Positions 31,869 to 41,711 of a stretch of DNA of 43,137 bases are shown in pieces. Position 1 is the stretch's first letter; the number at the start of each line of letters is the position of its first letter. The stretch comes from Myroides sp. N17-2. GTDB taxonomy: Bacteria > Bacteroidota > Bacteroidia > Flavobacteriales > Flavobacteriaceae. The stretch covers positions 1 through 43,137 of the forward strand of contig NZ_NSGJ01000043.1 in NCBI RefSeq assembly GCF_002286775.1, written 5' to 3'. Below the pieces are notes generated by a model, which ran no database searches, was not told the origin of the DNA, and worked only from the letters and a program-made list of their open reading frames with translations. The translations under genes were made by a program, and so were the position numbers.

Positions 31869-34800
31869 ATGTTTGGAACTATTTTTTCATTTGAACTAAA
31901 GCGATGGTTAAAGAACTGGGTGTTTTACTTATACCTAGGATTATTCTTTGCCTTAGGCTTTTTAACGATGGCGAGTTTAGCAGGGGTATTTGATTTTGTT
32001 CAGGTATCTTCTACATCGTTAACGAAGTATAACTCACCTTATATGTTGACTAATATAATAGATGGCTTTAATAATCTGTTATATTTTATGTTTCCATCTA
32101 TTATAGGAGCTTCTATTTATAGAGACTTTCGATATGATGTACATCACATATTATTCTCTTACCCTTTCTCTAAAGTAGAGTATTTAGCAGGTAAGTTTTT
32201 AAGCTCATTTCTTGTGACACTATTAATTAGTGTGATGATTGGATTTGGTATTTATGTGGCGACTTTATTACCGTGGACTAACGGATTATTAATAGGACCT
32301 AATACATTTTGGAACTATGCGCAAGTTTACATATTCGCTATTATACCTAATATGTTATTCTTTGGTAGTATCGTATTTGTTGTTGTTACATTATCTAGAA
32401 GTGTATATATAGGATTTGTATCTATGGTTATCTTATTAGTTATCCAAGGTATATTATCAGGATTAGGCCATGACTTAGATAACAAAGAATTAGTAGCTTT
32501 ATTAGAACCTTCAGGAGGCTCTGCATTAAGTTATTATACTGAATACTGGACTATCGATGAGATGAATATGAATAATCTGCCAATAGAGAAATGGTATTTA
32601 TGGAATCGTTTGATTTGGTTAGGTGTATCATTATTGTTCTTATTGGGATTAGGGAAGATGTTCTCTTTCACACAACAGCCGATTACTTTTGGTAGAAAAG
32701 CTAAGAAAGGTGAACGTTTAACCAAGAATAACTTTGGTGGTTTAGCGCGTATAGAGTTACCTAAAGTAGGGTATGACTTCTCTTTAAAAACGCAGTGGAA
32801 TAACATATTTAGTTTTGCCTTAGGAGAGATTAAATACTTAGCGAAGAATAAAGTGTTTATGGTATTAGTAGGACTAGGGGTATTAATGATGCTTTTAGTT
32901 GCTTCTTCTGCAACGTCATTATATGGAACTACTATATATCCTGTAACACGTGTAATGCTTGAAATACCGGGATCTACATTTCAGTTTGTCATTATGATTA
33001 TCACCTTTTTAGGAGCGGGATTATTAGTGCACAGAGGAAAGTTGGCAAACATGAATCTATTGATAGATGCAACACCAACTCCTAACTATGTATTCTTTAT
33101 TTCTAAATTCTTAGGATTAATAACAGTTCAGTTACTACTGTTGTTAGTTATCATAGTAGGAGGTATAGCTGTTCAGGTTTTTAATGGATATTATAACTTC
33201 GAGATAGGACTTTATTTAAAACAGTTGATAGGGTTTAGTTGGATATGGTATATCATCTGGGCAGGATTAGCAATAGCAGTGCAGACATACTTTAGAAATT
33301 ACTTAGTTGGTTTCTTCGTACTTTTTGTCTTTTTCTTATTTGGAAACCAACTTTCAAAAATTGGAATAGAGCAACGTATATTCTTCTTTAATAAATTACC
33401 TATCCCACGATATTCTGATATGAATGGCTTCGGAAGTGATGTAGGTAGATATTTTGTATATGCATTCTATTGGATTTTATTTATTTGTTCTTTAAGTGGA
33501 TTGAGTTTGTTGTTCTGGAGAAGAGGTATTGTAAGTAATATAAAGGAACGATTCTATTTTGCTAAGCAGAGAGCTACTAGTGTGATTGTTATTCCTACTG
33601 TAATATTTACTGTTGCTTTCTTTAGTTTAGGAGGATATTTATACTATGAGAATACAGTACTTAATGTCTATACATCAGATAAAGAAGGGGAGCTACAGAC
33701 CGTGGCGTATGAGAAGACGTATAAGAAGTATGAGAATATGCTTTTACCTCGTATCACAGATATTAAGGTAGATGTAGACTTATATCCTTATTCGAGAGAT
33801 TTCTCTGCTAAGGGACAATTCATTTTAGAGAATAAGAATGAAGGTGCTGTAGATAGTCTATTTGTAAACTATACAAATGATTATCTAAATATTATCACTA
33901 TTGATGGTGCTAAGGAAGTATTGAATGATACTATACATAGCATTAGAATCTATAAACTTGATAAACCGTTAGCATTAGGAGAGAAGTTAACGTTTAAGTT
34001 TGAAATGAAGAATAAGCCTAATACACTTATTCGCAATAATTCTTCTGTTATCGAGAATGGTACATTTATAAATAATAGTATGTTCCCATCATTTGGATAT
34101 AATGATAGTGGAGAATTAGAAGATGATGAGGTGCGTAAGAAGTATGATCTAGCGCCAAAAGAACGTATGGCAGCACAGACTGATAAGAAAGCATTTCAGA
34201 ATACATACATTAGTAGTGATTCAGATTGGGTGACTTTTGAAACCACTGTTAGTACTGCTGCAGATCAGATAGCGATAGCACCTGGATATTTACAGAAAGA
34301 GTGGACTGAAGGGAATAGACGTTATTTCCATTATAAGATGGATCAAAAGATGTTGAACTTTTATGCGTTTAACTCAGCGAGATATGAGGTGAAGCGAGAT
34401 AAGTGGAATGATATAAACATTGAGATTTATTATCATAAAGGACATGAGTATAATCTAGATCGCATGATAAATGGTATCAAGAAGTCATTAGCTTATTATG
34501 AAAAAGAGTTTAGTCCTTATCAACACAAACAAGTGCGCATTATTGAGTTTCCTAGTACAATGGGAACATTCGCTCAGTCTTTTGCTAATACGATACCATT
34601 CTCTGAAGCGATTGGTTTTGTAGCTAAGATTGATGAAGAGGCAGATGACAAAGTTGATTATCCATTCTCTGTTACTTCACATGAGGTAGCGCATCAATGG
34701 TGGGCACACCAAGTGATCGGAGCTAATGTACAAGGAGCAACAATGCTTTCTGAGAGTCTAGCTGAGTATAGTTCTTTGAAAGTTTTAGAAAAAGAATATG

Positions 34801-35552
34801 GCAAAGGGCAAATGCGCAAATTCTTAAAAGAGTCATTAGATAAATATTTAAGCAGACGTGGTTTTGAAACTAAGAAAGAAAAAGCACTGATGTATAATGA
34901 GAATCAACAACATATTCATTATAATAAAGGTTCTCTAGTATTTTATGCTATGAGTGATTACTTAGGAGATGATAAGTTAAACAATGTTCTAAAAGAGTAT
35001 ATCAAGAAAGTAGCTTTTCAAGATGCACCTTATACAACAGCTGGTGAATTAGTAGCGGATATAAAGCAAGTTACACCGGATTCACTTCAGTATCTAGTAA
35101 AAGATATGTTCGAAACGATTACGCTATATGATAATTATATAGAGACAGCTGAGGTTAAAAAGCTAGAAAGTGGTAAGTACGAAGTGAAGATAAAAGCCAT
35201 CGTTAGTAAGTACAGAGCTGGTGAGAAAGGTGAGAAGAGTTATGCAGATGGTGTTTCTAAGACTGATTCAGATAGTAGAACACTAGTAACTAAAACAGAG
35301 AAAGGCAAAGAGATAAAATCACTTCCTTTAGCTGACTATGTTGAGATAGGTATATTCGCTCAAGACAATAAGACTGCTGATAAGAAAGATAAGAGTAAAG
35401 AGAAAGTCCTGTATCTGAAGAAAGTGAAGATTTCAGATATTAAGAATGACTTTACGATTATAGTAGATGAGAAACCAACTGAGGTAGGTATAGATCCTTA
35501 TAATAAATTGATCGATACAGAATCTGTTGATAATAGAAAAAGTGTAAACTAA
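31869..35552 (+). CDS. ABC transporter permease fused to an M1-family metallopeptidase
   Basis: This 1,227-residue protein combines two activities. Residues 1-570 have about 12 membrane segments in two blocks, forming a type-2 ABC permease. Residues 640-1130 form an M1 aminopeptidase: HEVAHQWWAH near 937 supplies the zinc histidines and the catalytic Glu, and SESLAEYSS near 957-965 supplies the third zinc ligand. The third ligand lies one residue further than in the textbook H-E-x-x-H-x18-E spacing. The peptidase should face the periplasm or the transport path and may trim an exported or imported peptide. Such fusions are widespread in Bacteroidota, so the arrangement is known, but the substrate is not. 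Confidence 0.88.
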   Translation: MFGTIFSFELKRWLKNWVFYLYLGLFFALGFLTMASLAGVFDFVQVSSTSLTKYNSPYMLTNIIDGFNNLLYFMFPSIIGASIYRDFRYDVHHILFSYPFSKVEYLAGKFLSSFLVTLLISVMIGFGIYVATLLPWTNGLLIGPNTFWNYAQVYIFAIIPNMLFFGSIVFVVVTLSRSVYIGFVSMVILLVIQGILSGLGHDLDNKELVALLEPSGGSALSYYTEYWTIDEMNMNNLPIEKWYLWNRLIWLGVSLLFLLGLGKMFSFTQQPITFGRKAKKGERLTKNNFGGLARIELPKVGYDFSLKTQWNNIFSFALGEIKYLAKNKVFMVLVGLGVLMMLLVASSATSLYGTTIYPVTRVMLEIPGSTFQFVIMIITFLGAGLLVHRGKLANMNLLIDATPTPNYVFFISKFLGLITVQLLLLLVIIVGGIAVQVFNGYYNFEIGLYLKQLIGFSWIWYIIWAGLAIAVQTYFRNYLVGFFVLFVFFLFGNQLSKIGIEQRIFFFNKLPIPRYSDMNGFGSDVGRYFVYAFYWILFICSLSGLSLLFWRRGIVSNIKERFYFAKQRATSVIVIPTVIFTVAFFSLGGYLYYENTVLNVYTSDKEGELQTVAYEKTYKKYENMLLPRITDIKVDVDLYPYSRDFSAKGQFILENKNEGAVDSLFVNYTNDYLNIITIDGAKEVLNDTIHSIRIYKLDKPLALGEKLTFKFEMKNKPNTLIRNNSSVIENGTFINNSMFPSFGYNDSGELEDDEVRKKYDLAPKERMAAQTDKKAFQNTYISSDSDWVTFETTVSTAADQIAIAPGYLQKEWTEGNRRYFHYKMDQKMLNFYAFNSARYEVKRDKWNDINIEIYYHKGHEYNLDRMINGIKKSLAYYEKEFSPYQHKQVRIIEFPSTMGTFAQSFANTIPFSEAIGFVAKIDEEADDKVDYPFSVTSHEVAHQWWAHQVIGANVQGATMLSESLAEYSSLKVLEKEYGKGQMRKFLKESLDKYLSRRGFETKKEKALMYNENQQHIHYNKGSLVFYAMSDYLGDDKLNNVLKEYIKKVAFQDAPYTTAGELVADIKQVTPDSLQYLVKDMFETITLYDNYIETAEVKKLESGKYEVKIKAIVSKYRAGEKGEKSYADGVSKTDSDSRTLVTKTEKGKEIKSLPLADYVEIGIFAQDNKTADKKDKSKEKVLYLKKVKISDIKNDFTIIVDEKPTEVGIDPYNKLIDTESVDNRKSVN

Positions 35553-36020
35553 TATCTTATTACAGGGTATATATAGATTAGAGGCTGTTGCGAAAGTGAC
35601 AGCCTTTTTTTGTGTTTTAAACCCAGAATATGTGATAGACATATAAACAAAAGTAATTATACAAAATAGATCTGAATTAGTGATTTCAGCATACTATAGT
35701 ATGGTTAAAGAGTTAATGAATGAGCTATGACGTAGAATTGCTTTGTAGTATTTGGCTAAGGCTGATTCTGGGTTAAAAATAAGAGATAAGGTTCCTAATT
35801 TTCTATATGACTCTAGTATCTGTGCAGTATTCGTGAGGAGTTGTTGCTGAAACAAGTGTTCTGAGCAGGAAAACCTCAATGAAACCGCTATAATTAGGCA
35901 AGCAACCGCACGGGTGTGATGTAGAGAGAATAGGTTGTTATATTATTAGCTAAGTTATAGGACAAAAAAAAGAGACTGTACTGTGTACAATCTCTTTTCT
36001 TATAACTCTTAGAAAGTTGA
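35553..36020. other. 468-base non-coding region, possible decayed insertion
   Basis: After the terminator at 35582-35611 no gene is supported. TTTTAAACCCAGAAT-like sequence (about 35614) recurs inverted near 35770-35785, framing about 170 bases. A palindrome CATACTATAGTATG lies near 35691-35704. An open frame on the minus strand (35694-35879) could be a transposase remnant, but I cannot name a family. Confidence 0.4.
35582..35611 (+). terminator. Rho-independent terminator after the permease-peptidase gene
   Basis: AGGCTGT (35582-35588) pairs with ACAGCCT (35599-35605), followed by a T-run. Confidence 0.85.
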
Positions 36021-36371
36021 TTATCTTCTTCTTTCTTTGATTTTTGCTTTTTTACCTGTAAGTTCTCTAAAGTAGAAGATACGAGCTCTACGTACTTTAC
36101 CTCTTTGGTTAAGTTCGATTTTTTCTAAAGCTGGCATATTAATTGGGAAGATACGCTCAACACCAACACTACCTGACATTTTACGGATTGTAAAAGTTTC
36201 TGTAGCACCGTGTCCTCTTCTTTGAATAACTACTCCTTTAAAGAACTGAGTTCTTTTTTTGTCACCCTCTTTAATTTCGTAGTAAACTGTAATAGTATCT
36301 CCTGCACCAAATTGAGGAAAATCTTTCTTTGTAACTAATTCGTCTTGAACGAATTTCATTAAATCTGCCAT
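36021..36371 (-). CDS. rplS: 50S ribosomal protein L19
   Basis: This 116-residue ribosomal protein sits at the 30S-50S interface. The conserved N-terminus includes FGAGDTITVYYEIKEGDKKR, then GVVIQRRGHGATETFTIRK, then GVERIFPINMPALEKIE and RRARIFYFRE. The C-terminal GKKAKIKERRR is the usual basic end. Length is normal for the family. It stands alone here, with its own promoter and a structured leader. Confidence 0.97.
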   Translation of the reverse strand: MADLMKFVQDELVTKKDFPQFGAGDTITVYYEIKEGDKKRTQFFKGVVIQRRGHGATETFTIRKMSGSVGVERIFPINMPALEKIELNQRGKVRRARIFYFRELTGKKAKIKERRR

Positions 36372-36414
36372 TGTAAAAATGTATAAAAGTTATTTTTCAG
36401 AACAACATTCGCGG

Positions 36415-36428
36415 ACCTCGCCAGAGGT
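36415..36428 (-). promoter_or_regulatory. Hairpin in the rplS leader
   Basis: On the minus strand ACCTC, loop TGGC, GAGGT makes a tight 5-bp hairpin in the 70-base leader between the promoter and the rplS ATG. It is a candidate site for L19 autoregulation, as seen for other ribosomal protein genes. I could not test conservation. Confidence 0.35.
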
Positions 36429-36444
36429 TGATCCAAATCGTGTG

Positions 36445-36452
36445 CAAATATA
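36445..36452 (-). promoter_or_regulatory. Promoter -7 element TATATTTG for rplS
   Basis: This exact TAnnTTTG match on the minus strand lies about 75 bases before the rplS ATG at 36371, leaving room for a structured leader. Confidence 0.55.
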
Positions 36453-36532
36453 AAAATAAAAACAGAATAATAACTAATTATTTTTAGTAAATAACTAGTT
36501 GCTATTCTGTTGGTTAATACTGTTTTTTGAAT

Positions 36533-37552
36533 TTATAATATAGAATAAAGATATAAATCAGTTGATTCGATTATCTCTATAAAAAAGATAGAGATATAGT
36601 TTCGAGCATTCTGTAATGAATTCGCAACGTGCTCTTTTAAGCTGACTATATTCTTTTTGATTTCGCTAGGAGAATAACCATAGTGTTTTTTAAATACAGT
36701 GCTAAAGTGATTTTGTGATTTAAAACCAAGGTTATCTGCTACTTCTGATATGGTTAAATCAGCATCTTGTAGCATTTCTTTCGCTTTGGTCATTTTATAA
36801 TCGTTTAAATATCCAAAAACAGTATTGCCAAAGATTTCTTTGAAAAACTTCTTTAGTTTAAACTCATTTGTCCCTACTTGTTTGGCTAAGTTAGTTAAAG
36901 AACAAGGGCAAGTTATGTTTTGAACGATTAACTCTCTTGCTTGATGCATTCTCTCTTTATCCACATCAGTGATGTGTAACAGAGATTTGTCATATGTCAT
37001 ATTCTCTAACTGTAAGAAGAGTAGTTCTGCTATTTTTCTTTCAAGATATACTTGTTTAAATGAGCCACTTCTCTGACAGGCATTGATATCTATCAATACT
37101 GATTTCATCTCTGTAGAGAGAAGAGAGTTATGCTTTGTAATATCAGTAATCGTTATAGTAGGTGAAAGGTTATTAAACTTTAGATCAACTAGTAACTCTT
37201 TTTTTAAATCTGATATTACTTCTTGTGGTATAAGTATGAATATTTGTTTTGTTGTCTCTTTAGATGGCGGGATGACAAATGTATATTCTTTGTTTTTAAC
37301 TTCTTTAATGATGTGGTGAGAGTAGTATTGCTCTCCATCTAATAAGAACATCATTAACACACCTGGAGCACTAGGCTGTATATTTAAAGATAAAGCAGTC
37401 GTCAATCTAAATTCTTGAGCACTTATATAATACTTACCTAGTTTGAGGTTCTTCTCTTTTAGATAATTCAAGTTTTCATTAGAAGTATTCGGAGTGCTTA
37501 TATTAAACTCTTGATTTAATTCTTCGTTATAATAAGTAGTTGTTAAGTACAT
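36533..37552 (-). CDS. AraC-family transcriptional regulator
   Basis: This 339-residue regulator has a C-terminal AraC/XylS double HTH near 205-300: CSLTNLAKQVGTNEFKLKKFFKEIFG, then ISEVADNLGFKSQNHFSTVFKKHYGYSPSE. The N-terminal 190 residues probably sense the inducer. It is transcribed divergently from a TonB receptor across 201 bases. Regulators in this arrangement (PchR-like) commonly respond to siderophore or heme. The inducer is inferred from context only. About 40 residues follow the HTH, longer than in most relatives. Confidence 0.85.
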   Translation of the reverse strand: MYLTTTYYNEELNQEFNISTPNTSNENLNYLKEKNLKLGKYYISAQEFRLTTALSLNIQPSAPGVLMMFLLDGEQYYSHHIIKEVKNKEYTFVIPPSKETTKQIFILIPQEVISDLKKELLVDLKFNNLSPTITITDITKHNSLLSTEMKSVLIDINACQRSGSFKQVYLERKIAELLFLQLENMTYDKSLLHITDVDKERMHQARELIVQNITCPCSLTNLAKQVGTNEFKLKKFFKEIFGNTVFGYLNDYKMTKAKEMLQDADLTISEVADNLGFKSQNHFSTVFKKHYGYSPSEIKKNIVSLKEHVANSLQNARNYISIFFIEIIESTDLYLYSIL

Positions 37553-37753
37553 ATTTAAAGTGTGTGTTATTTATTACTGTAAATGTAGTGTATTATTTAG
37601 ATTTAATTAAAATAATCCGTTATGTGTATTTATTTATCCCTAATTGAAATAAACTAAGAATCAAAACCTAATTATGTTTGCTTCTAATTAAGACTACGTA
37701 TAATATCTTTAATTATAGGTGTCTTTTATTGATAAAAATTAATATAAAAGGAA

Positions 37754-40261
37754 GTGTCAAACATATTTGTTAATTGTAGTTTTTCTCAATCTACTTTGAA
37801 AAGTTATACAGTCAAAAGCGTTTTTAGTCTTAATGATCGTTTTAGTCGTGGTTTATTATTCTTTATAATACTACTGTTACCATTAGTTACGTTAGCTCAA
37901 TCAAATACATTTACTGGAGTTGTAAAGTTTGATACTGGAGAACCTGTTGCTTATGCTACTGTTAATCTTAATAATGGAGCAATGTATTCAGAAACTAACG
38001 AGCATGGTGTTTTTGAGTTTGAGAAGTTAGCCTATGGTAAACATACGATAGAAGTGAAGTCGATAGAAGCTGCAGACTTTAAATTAGCAATTGATTTTAA
38101 TGACTCTTCCAAGAAGTATCTCTTTACAGTCAAAAAATCTAAAGCCTTTAATCTAGACGAAATGCTTATCTCTGTGAAGACAGAGAAGCGTGAGCTAGAG
38201 ACTAAGGGATTTGCTGCTAATGTGATTGAGATGAAAGAAGCATCACTCCTGTCAATGCAAACAGCAGAAATACTTGATCGTACTGCTGGTGTGCGTATAA
38301 GACAAGATGGTGGACTAGGTTCTCGAATTAATTTTAATCTAAATGGATTATCAGGAGATGCGGTTCGCATATTTATAGATGGTGTACCTGCTAGTAATTA
38401 TGGAGCCTCTTTCTCTATAAGTAGTATACCACCTGCTTTAATAGATAGAGTTGAGGTCTATAAAGGTGTAGTGCCGGCATATCTAAGTGATGATGCACTA
38501 GGTGGAGCTGTAAATATAATATTAAAAAAACGCAGTCGTAGCTCCTTAGTTACTTCCTATTCTGGAGGATCGTTTAATACTCATCAATGGAATATAGCAG
38601 GTAACTATAGATTAGAAAACGGACTGACTACAGAAGCTTCAGCTTTCGTTAATTATAGTGATAATAGTTATAAAGTGTGGGGGGAGAATATCGCATTTAA
38701 AGATCATAGAGGAAATGTATACCCTAACCAAAAAGCGAAGCGCTTTAACGATACCTATAAGTCTAAAGGAGTTAAAGTAGAGGTTGGTTATACTGGTGTG
38801 AAGTGGGCTGATAGGTTTATGATAGGAGGAATTATTTCTCGAGACTATAAAGAGATTCAACACGGTATAACGATGGATCTAGTTTATGGAGATAGACATA
38901 CTAGAGGTTCGTCTAATGTAATGACTTTAAGTTATTCGAAGAAAGACTTCTTGATAGAGGGGTTATCTGTTAAAGTAGACGGTAGTTATTCTCATGTAGA
39001 TAGACAAGCCATAGATACAATTGGTAGAATGTATGACTGGTCAGGTAAACCATTGCGCAACCCTAACGGATCTTATGTCATGTATACAACAGGAGCAGAA
39101 GTAGGAGATGCTAAAACACTGGGAATAAATAAAGATAAGATCAGTATGATTCGTTCTATTATAGGGTATGATATCAATGAGAATAATAAGGTTTATGCCA
39201 CTTATATGCATAACAAATTTATTCGTGATAATACTGATGAGCTACAACCATTAGGATTGCAAATCTTAACGAATACGAAAGATTTACAGAAGAGTATTTT
39301 CGCTTTTACTTATGAGAATATTGCTTTTAATAATAGACTACGTACCAATATATTCTATAAGAATTATCATCAGAAAGTATTATCTAATGAACCATATCGA
39401 AAGGAAGTAGTAGCTGGTCAGGCTGTTTATGACGTAAATGTATTTACTGAGAATGTTACGTTTAGTGGGTATGGATTAACTCTTTCTTATCAGCTATTTA
39501 ATGATTTTTATTTGATGGGATCAGGGGAAAAAGCCATACGATTACCTAATGCAAATGAGATATTCGGTGATGTAAATAATAATCTCTTACCTGGAGGAAG
39601 TAGTTTAGTTCCTGAAGAGAGCAATAATCTTAATATAGGTTTTAACTGGAGTGGAATAAAATATAATGGACATCAGCTAAGACTTGGACTGACTTATTTC
39701 TATCGCGATACTAAGGGAATGATTAGAGAAGCTATAAATGGAGGAAGCTTCACGTTCTCGAAGTATGAGAACTTAGATAATGTTCTATCTCGTGGCTTTG
39801 ATATCGAAGCAGTTTATGAGTATGCGGATAAGTTTAATCTGTCTATTAATGTTTCGAAGTTTGACGTTTTATTTAATAAGAGGTATGATAAGTATGGATC
39901 GCCATATCTATACTACCGCCAACAAATTAGAAACGAACCTTCATTTAAGTTTAATGTAAATGCAATCTATTATATCAATGACTTATTCGCTAAGAAATCT
40001 AGAGCATCAGTTTATTACAATCTTAATTATGTAAACGAATTTAAGCGCAACTGGTCGAATGTAGGTAAAGATAATCTTGATATTATACCTGAACAAGTAG
40101 TAAGTAATCTAGGGCTTTCTTATACATTACCATCTGGTCAATGGACTTTTAGTGTTGATGCTAAGAATGTATTTAATAAACAAGTCTTTGACAATTTTGG
40201 ATTGCAAAAACCGGGAAGAGGTTTTTTCGGAAAAGTAACATATTCATTAATATCTAAATAA
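37754..40261 (+). CDS. TonB-dependent receptor with carboxypeptidase-like N-terminal domain
   Basis: This 835-residue outer-membrane receptor imports a bulky ligand using TonB. The start is uncertain: GTG at 37754 is used, and a signal peptide appears to follow at about 30-50 (GLLFFIILLLPLVTLAQ). A carboxypeptidase-regulatory-like domain comes next (TFTGVVKFDTGEPVAYATV...). The plug domain is clear: EILDRTAGVRIRQDGGLGSR, FIDGVPASNYG and PPALIDRVEVYKGVVPAYL. The C-terminal ~600 residues form the beta-barrel, ending in NKQVFDNFGLQKPGRGFFGKVTYSL. The next gene, 6 bases away, encodes a DUF4374 lipoprotein, so they form one operon. A role in iron or heme uptake is likely by context. Confidence 0.9.
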   Translation: MSNIFVNCSFSQSTLKSYTVKSVFSLNDRFSRGLLFFIILLLPLVTLAQSNTFTGVVKFDTGEPVAYATVNLNNGAMYSETNEHGVFEFEKLAYGKHTIEVKSIEAADFKLAIDFNDSSKKYLFTVKKSKAFNLDEMLISVKTEKRELETKGFAANVIEMKEASLLSMQTAEILDRTAGVRIRQDGGLGSRINFNLNGLSGDAVRIFIDGVPASNYGASFSISSIPPALIDRVEVYKGVVPAYLSDDALGGAVNIILKKRSRSSLVTSYSGGSFNTHQWNIAGNYRLENGLTTEASAFVNYSDNSYKVWGENIAFKDHRGNVYPNQKAKRFNDTYKSKGVKVEVGYTGVKWADRFMIGGIISRDYKEIQHGITMDLVYGDRHTRGSSNVMTLSYSKKDFLIEGLSVKVDGSYSHVDRQAIDTIGRMYDWSGKPLRNPNGSYVMYTTGAEVGDAKTLGINKDKISMIRSIIGYDINENNKVYATYMHNKFIRDNTDELQPLGLQILTNTKDLQKSIFAFTYENIAFNNRLRTNIFYKNYHQKVLSNEPYRKEVVAGQAVYDVNVFTENVTFSGYGLTLSYQLFNDFYLMGSGEKAIRLPNANEIFGDVNNNLLPGGSSLVPEESNNLNIGFNWSGIKYNGHQLRLGLTYFYRDTKGMIREAINGGSFTFSKYENLDNVLSRGFDIEAVYEYADKFNLSINVSKFDVLFNKRYDKYGSPYLYYRQQIRNEPSFKFNVNAIYYINDLFAKKSRASVYYNLNYVNEFKRNWSNVGKDNLDIIPEQVVSNLGLSYTLPSGQWTFSVDAKNVFNKQVFDNFGLQKPGRGFFGKVTYSLISK

Positions 40262-40267
40262 AATAAA

Positions 40268-41587
40268 ATGAGAATTAAGCAATTAAGATCTACTGTTTTA
40301 GCAAGTATGTGTGCAGTAGCTTTATTTACTTCGTGTAGTAGTGATGACAATTCTTCAAATGGAGGAGGAGAAGTAGTGAAACCAGATGGGACTAAAGATT
40401 TTCAGATGGTTTTTGCTAATGGAACTGGTTCTTCTTCAGGAACTTTATTACAAGGACTAAAGGATATTTCTAAAGGAGATATTTCTTTTTCAAATAAAGG
40501 ATATCAGGTAAAGTCAGCACGTACGGCTAGAGTATATGCTTCTACAGATGGAGCTACTATATATAGCTTAAACTATACAGTGGGAACGATAGATAAAATT
40601 GCATATAAAGGTAATGCAGTGTATAATGTTGTAGGTACTATTGATGCGTCTATTCCATTGGGAAGTAAGTCAGTTCGTTTTACAAAAATGAATGATAAAG
40701 TAGGTTCTGTTCATAACATTACGCAAAAAGCACTTTATGGTGGAGCTGATAATAAACAGTATCTAAGACACGAGATGACTTTATCTCTAGGTATTTTAGA
40801 TTTAGAAACGATGAGTTTCGGTGCTAACTTTGATAAAGCTATTGATTTAAAATTACCTGAAGCTTTAGCTACTGCAGGATATTATATTTCTCGTATTGAT
40901 GCGCCTGTAGTATCAGGTAATAAGATTTATTATGGAACAGCTGTTAGCAAGTTTAATGCTTCTACAGGAAAGAATGACCCTACAGCTAAAGCAATGACTT
41001 TAGTATTGGATTATCCTACTTTAAAGAATGCTAGTGTAATCGAAACAGAACATGTTACAGGATCAAGTAATGGATACAGAACTCCTACTCAACATATGGA
41101 TGAGAAAGGAAACATCTTGCAAATGGTAAGTAACGGTAAAGACTTAAACATTGTAAAATTAGTTAATGGTAAATACGATACTTCATTTAAATATGATGTG
41201 AGTCAGTTACTAGGAAGATCTGCTCAAAGTAATGGATGGTTCTATGCAGGAAATGGTATAGGATATATTCCTTATGAGAAAGTAGGTGATGAGCAAGTAC
41301 AAAGTGGTGTTAACCCACAAGGTGAACCAACTTTCTCAGCTCCTTGGGGATTAGCTAGAATTGACTTGAATAATAATAGTATTGTGAATCTTGAAGTACC
41401 TGGCAAATTATGGTTAAGAGATTATCAAAACTCTGTAGTAAGAGATGGTAAATTCTATATCGCATTAGCATCTGTAGGTGGTAAAGGGAATGTCTATGTT
41501 TTTGATGTGAACTCTACTAACGCTAAAGGAACTTTAGGTGCTACGATTACTGCTGGTGCAGATCAATACTACATTGGAATATTTTAG
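40268..41587 (+). CDS. DUF4374-type lipoprotein
   Basis: This 439-residue protein starts with a lipoprotein signal, VALFTSC, then an S/D/N-rich linker (CSSDDNSSNGGGEV). The remainder reads as a beta-propeller-like repeat protein, with patterns such as DGATIYSLNYTVGTIDKIAYKG and LVLDYPTLKNA. It resembles DUF4374 proteins, usually encoded beside TonB receptors. It may bind the ligand on the cell surface or act in the periplasm. It is co-transcribed with the receptor, and a strong terminator follows. The family assignment is by recall. Confidence 0.75.
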   Translation: MRIKQLRSTVLASMCAVALFTSCSSDDNSSNGGGEVVKPDGTKDFQMVFANGTGSSSGTLLQGLKDISKGDISFSNKGYQVKSARTARVYASTDGATIYSLNYTVGTIDKIAYKGNAVYNVVGTIDASIPLGSKSVRFTKMNDKVGSVHNITQKALYGGADNKQYLRHEMTLSLGILDLETMSFGANFDKAIDLKLPEALATAGYYISRIDAPVVSGNKIYYGTAVSKFNASTGKNDPTAKAMTLVLDYPTLKNASVIETEHVTGSSNGYRTPTQHMDEKGNILQMVSNGKDLNIVKLVNGKYDTSFKYDVSQLLGRSAQSNGWFYAGNGIGYIPYEKVGDEQVQSGVNPQGEPTFSAPWGLARIDLNNNSIVNLEVPGKLWLRDYQNSVVRDGKFYIALASVGGKGNVYVFDVNSTNAKGTLGATITAGADQYYIGIF

Positions 41588-41613
41588 ATAGAATTTAGAC
41601 CATTTTATAAAGT

Positions 41614-41658
41614 AAAACAGGGATAATCGATATACTGATTATCCCTGTTTTTGTTTTT
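41614..41658 (+). terminator. Strong terminator after the DUF4374 gene
   Basis: A 15-bp stem, 41614-41628 with 41637-41651, runs into a T-run. It may also work in the opposite direction for trmD. Confidence 0.9.
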
Positions 41659-41711
41659 ACCTTACGTTCTTTTTATAGATTTTTAAGTTCTTATATTGTA
41701 ATAAAATTGAC

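Noticed and set aside
35694..35879. 61-codon minus-strand frame as a gene
   Set aside because: No start context, promoter or recognised family; treated as a possible remnant instead.
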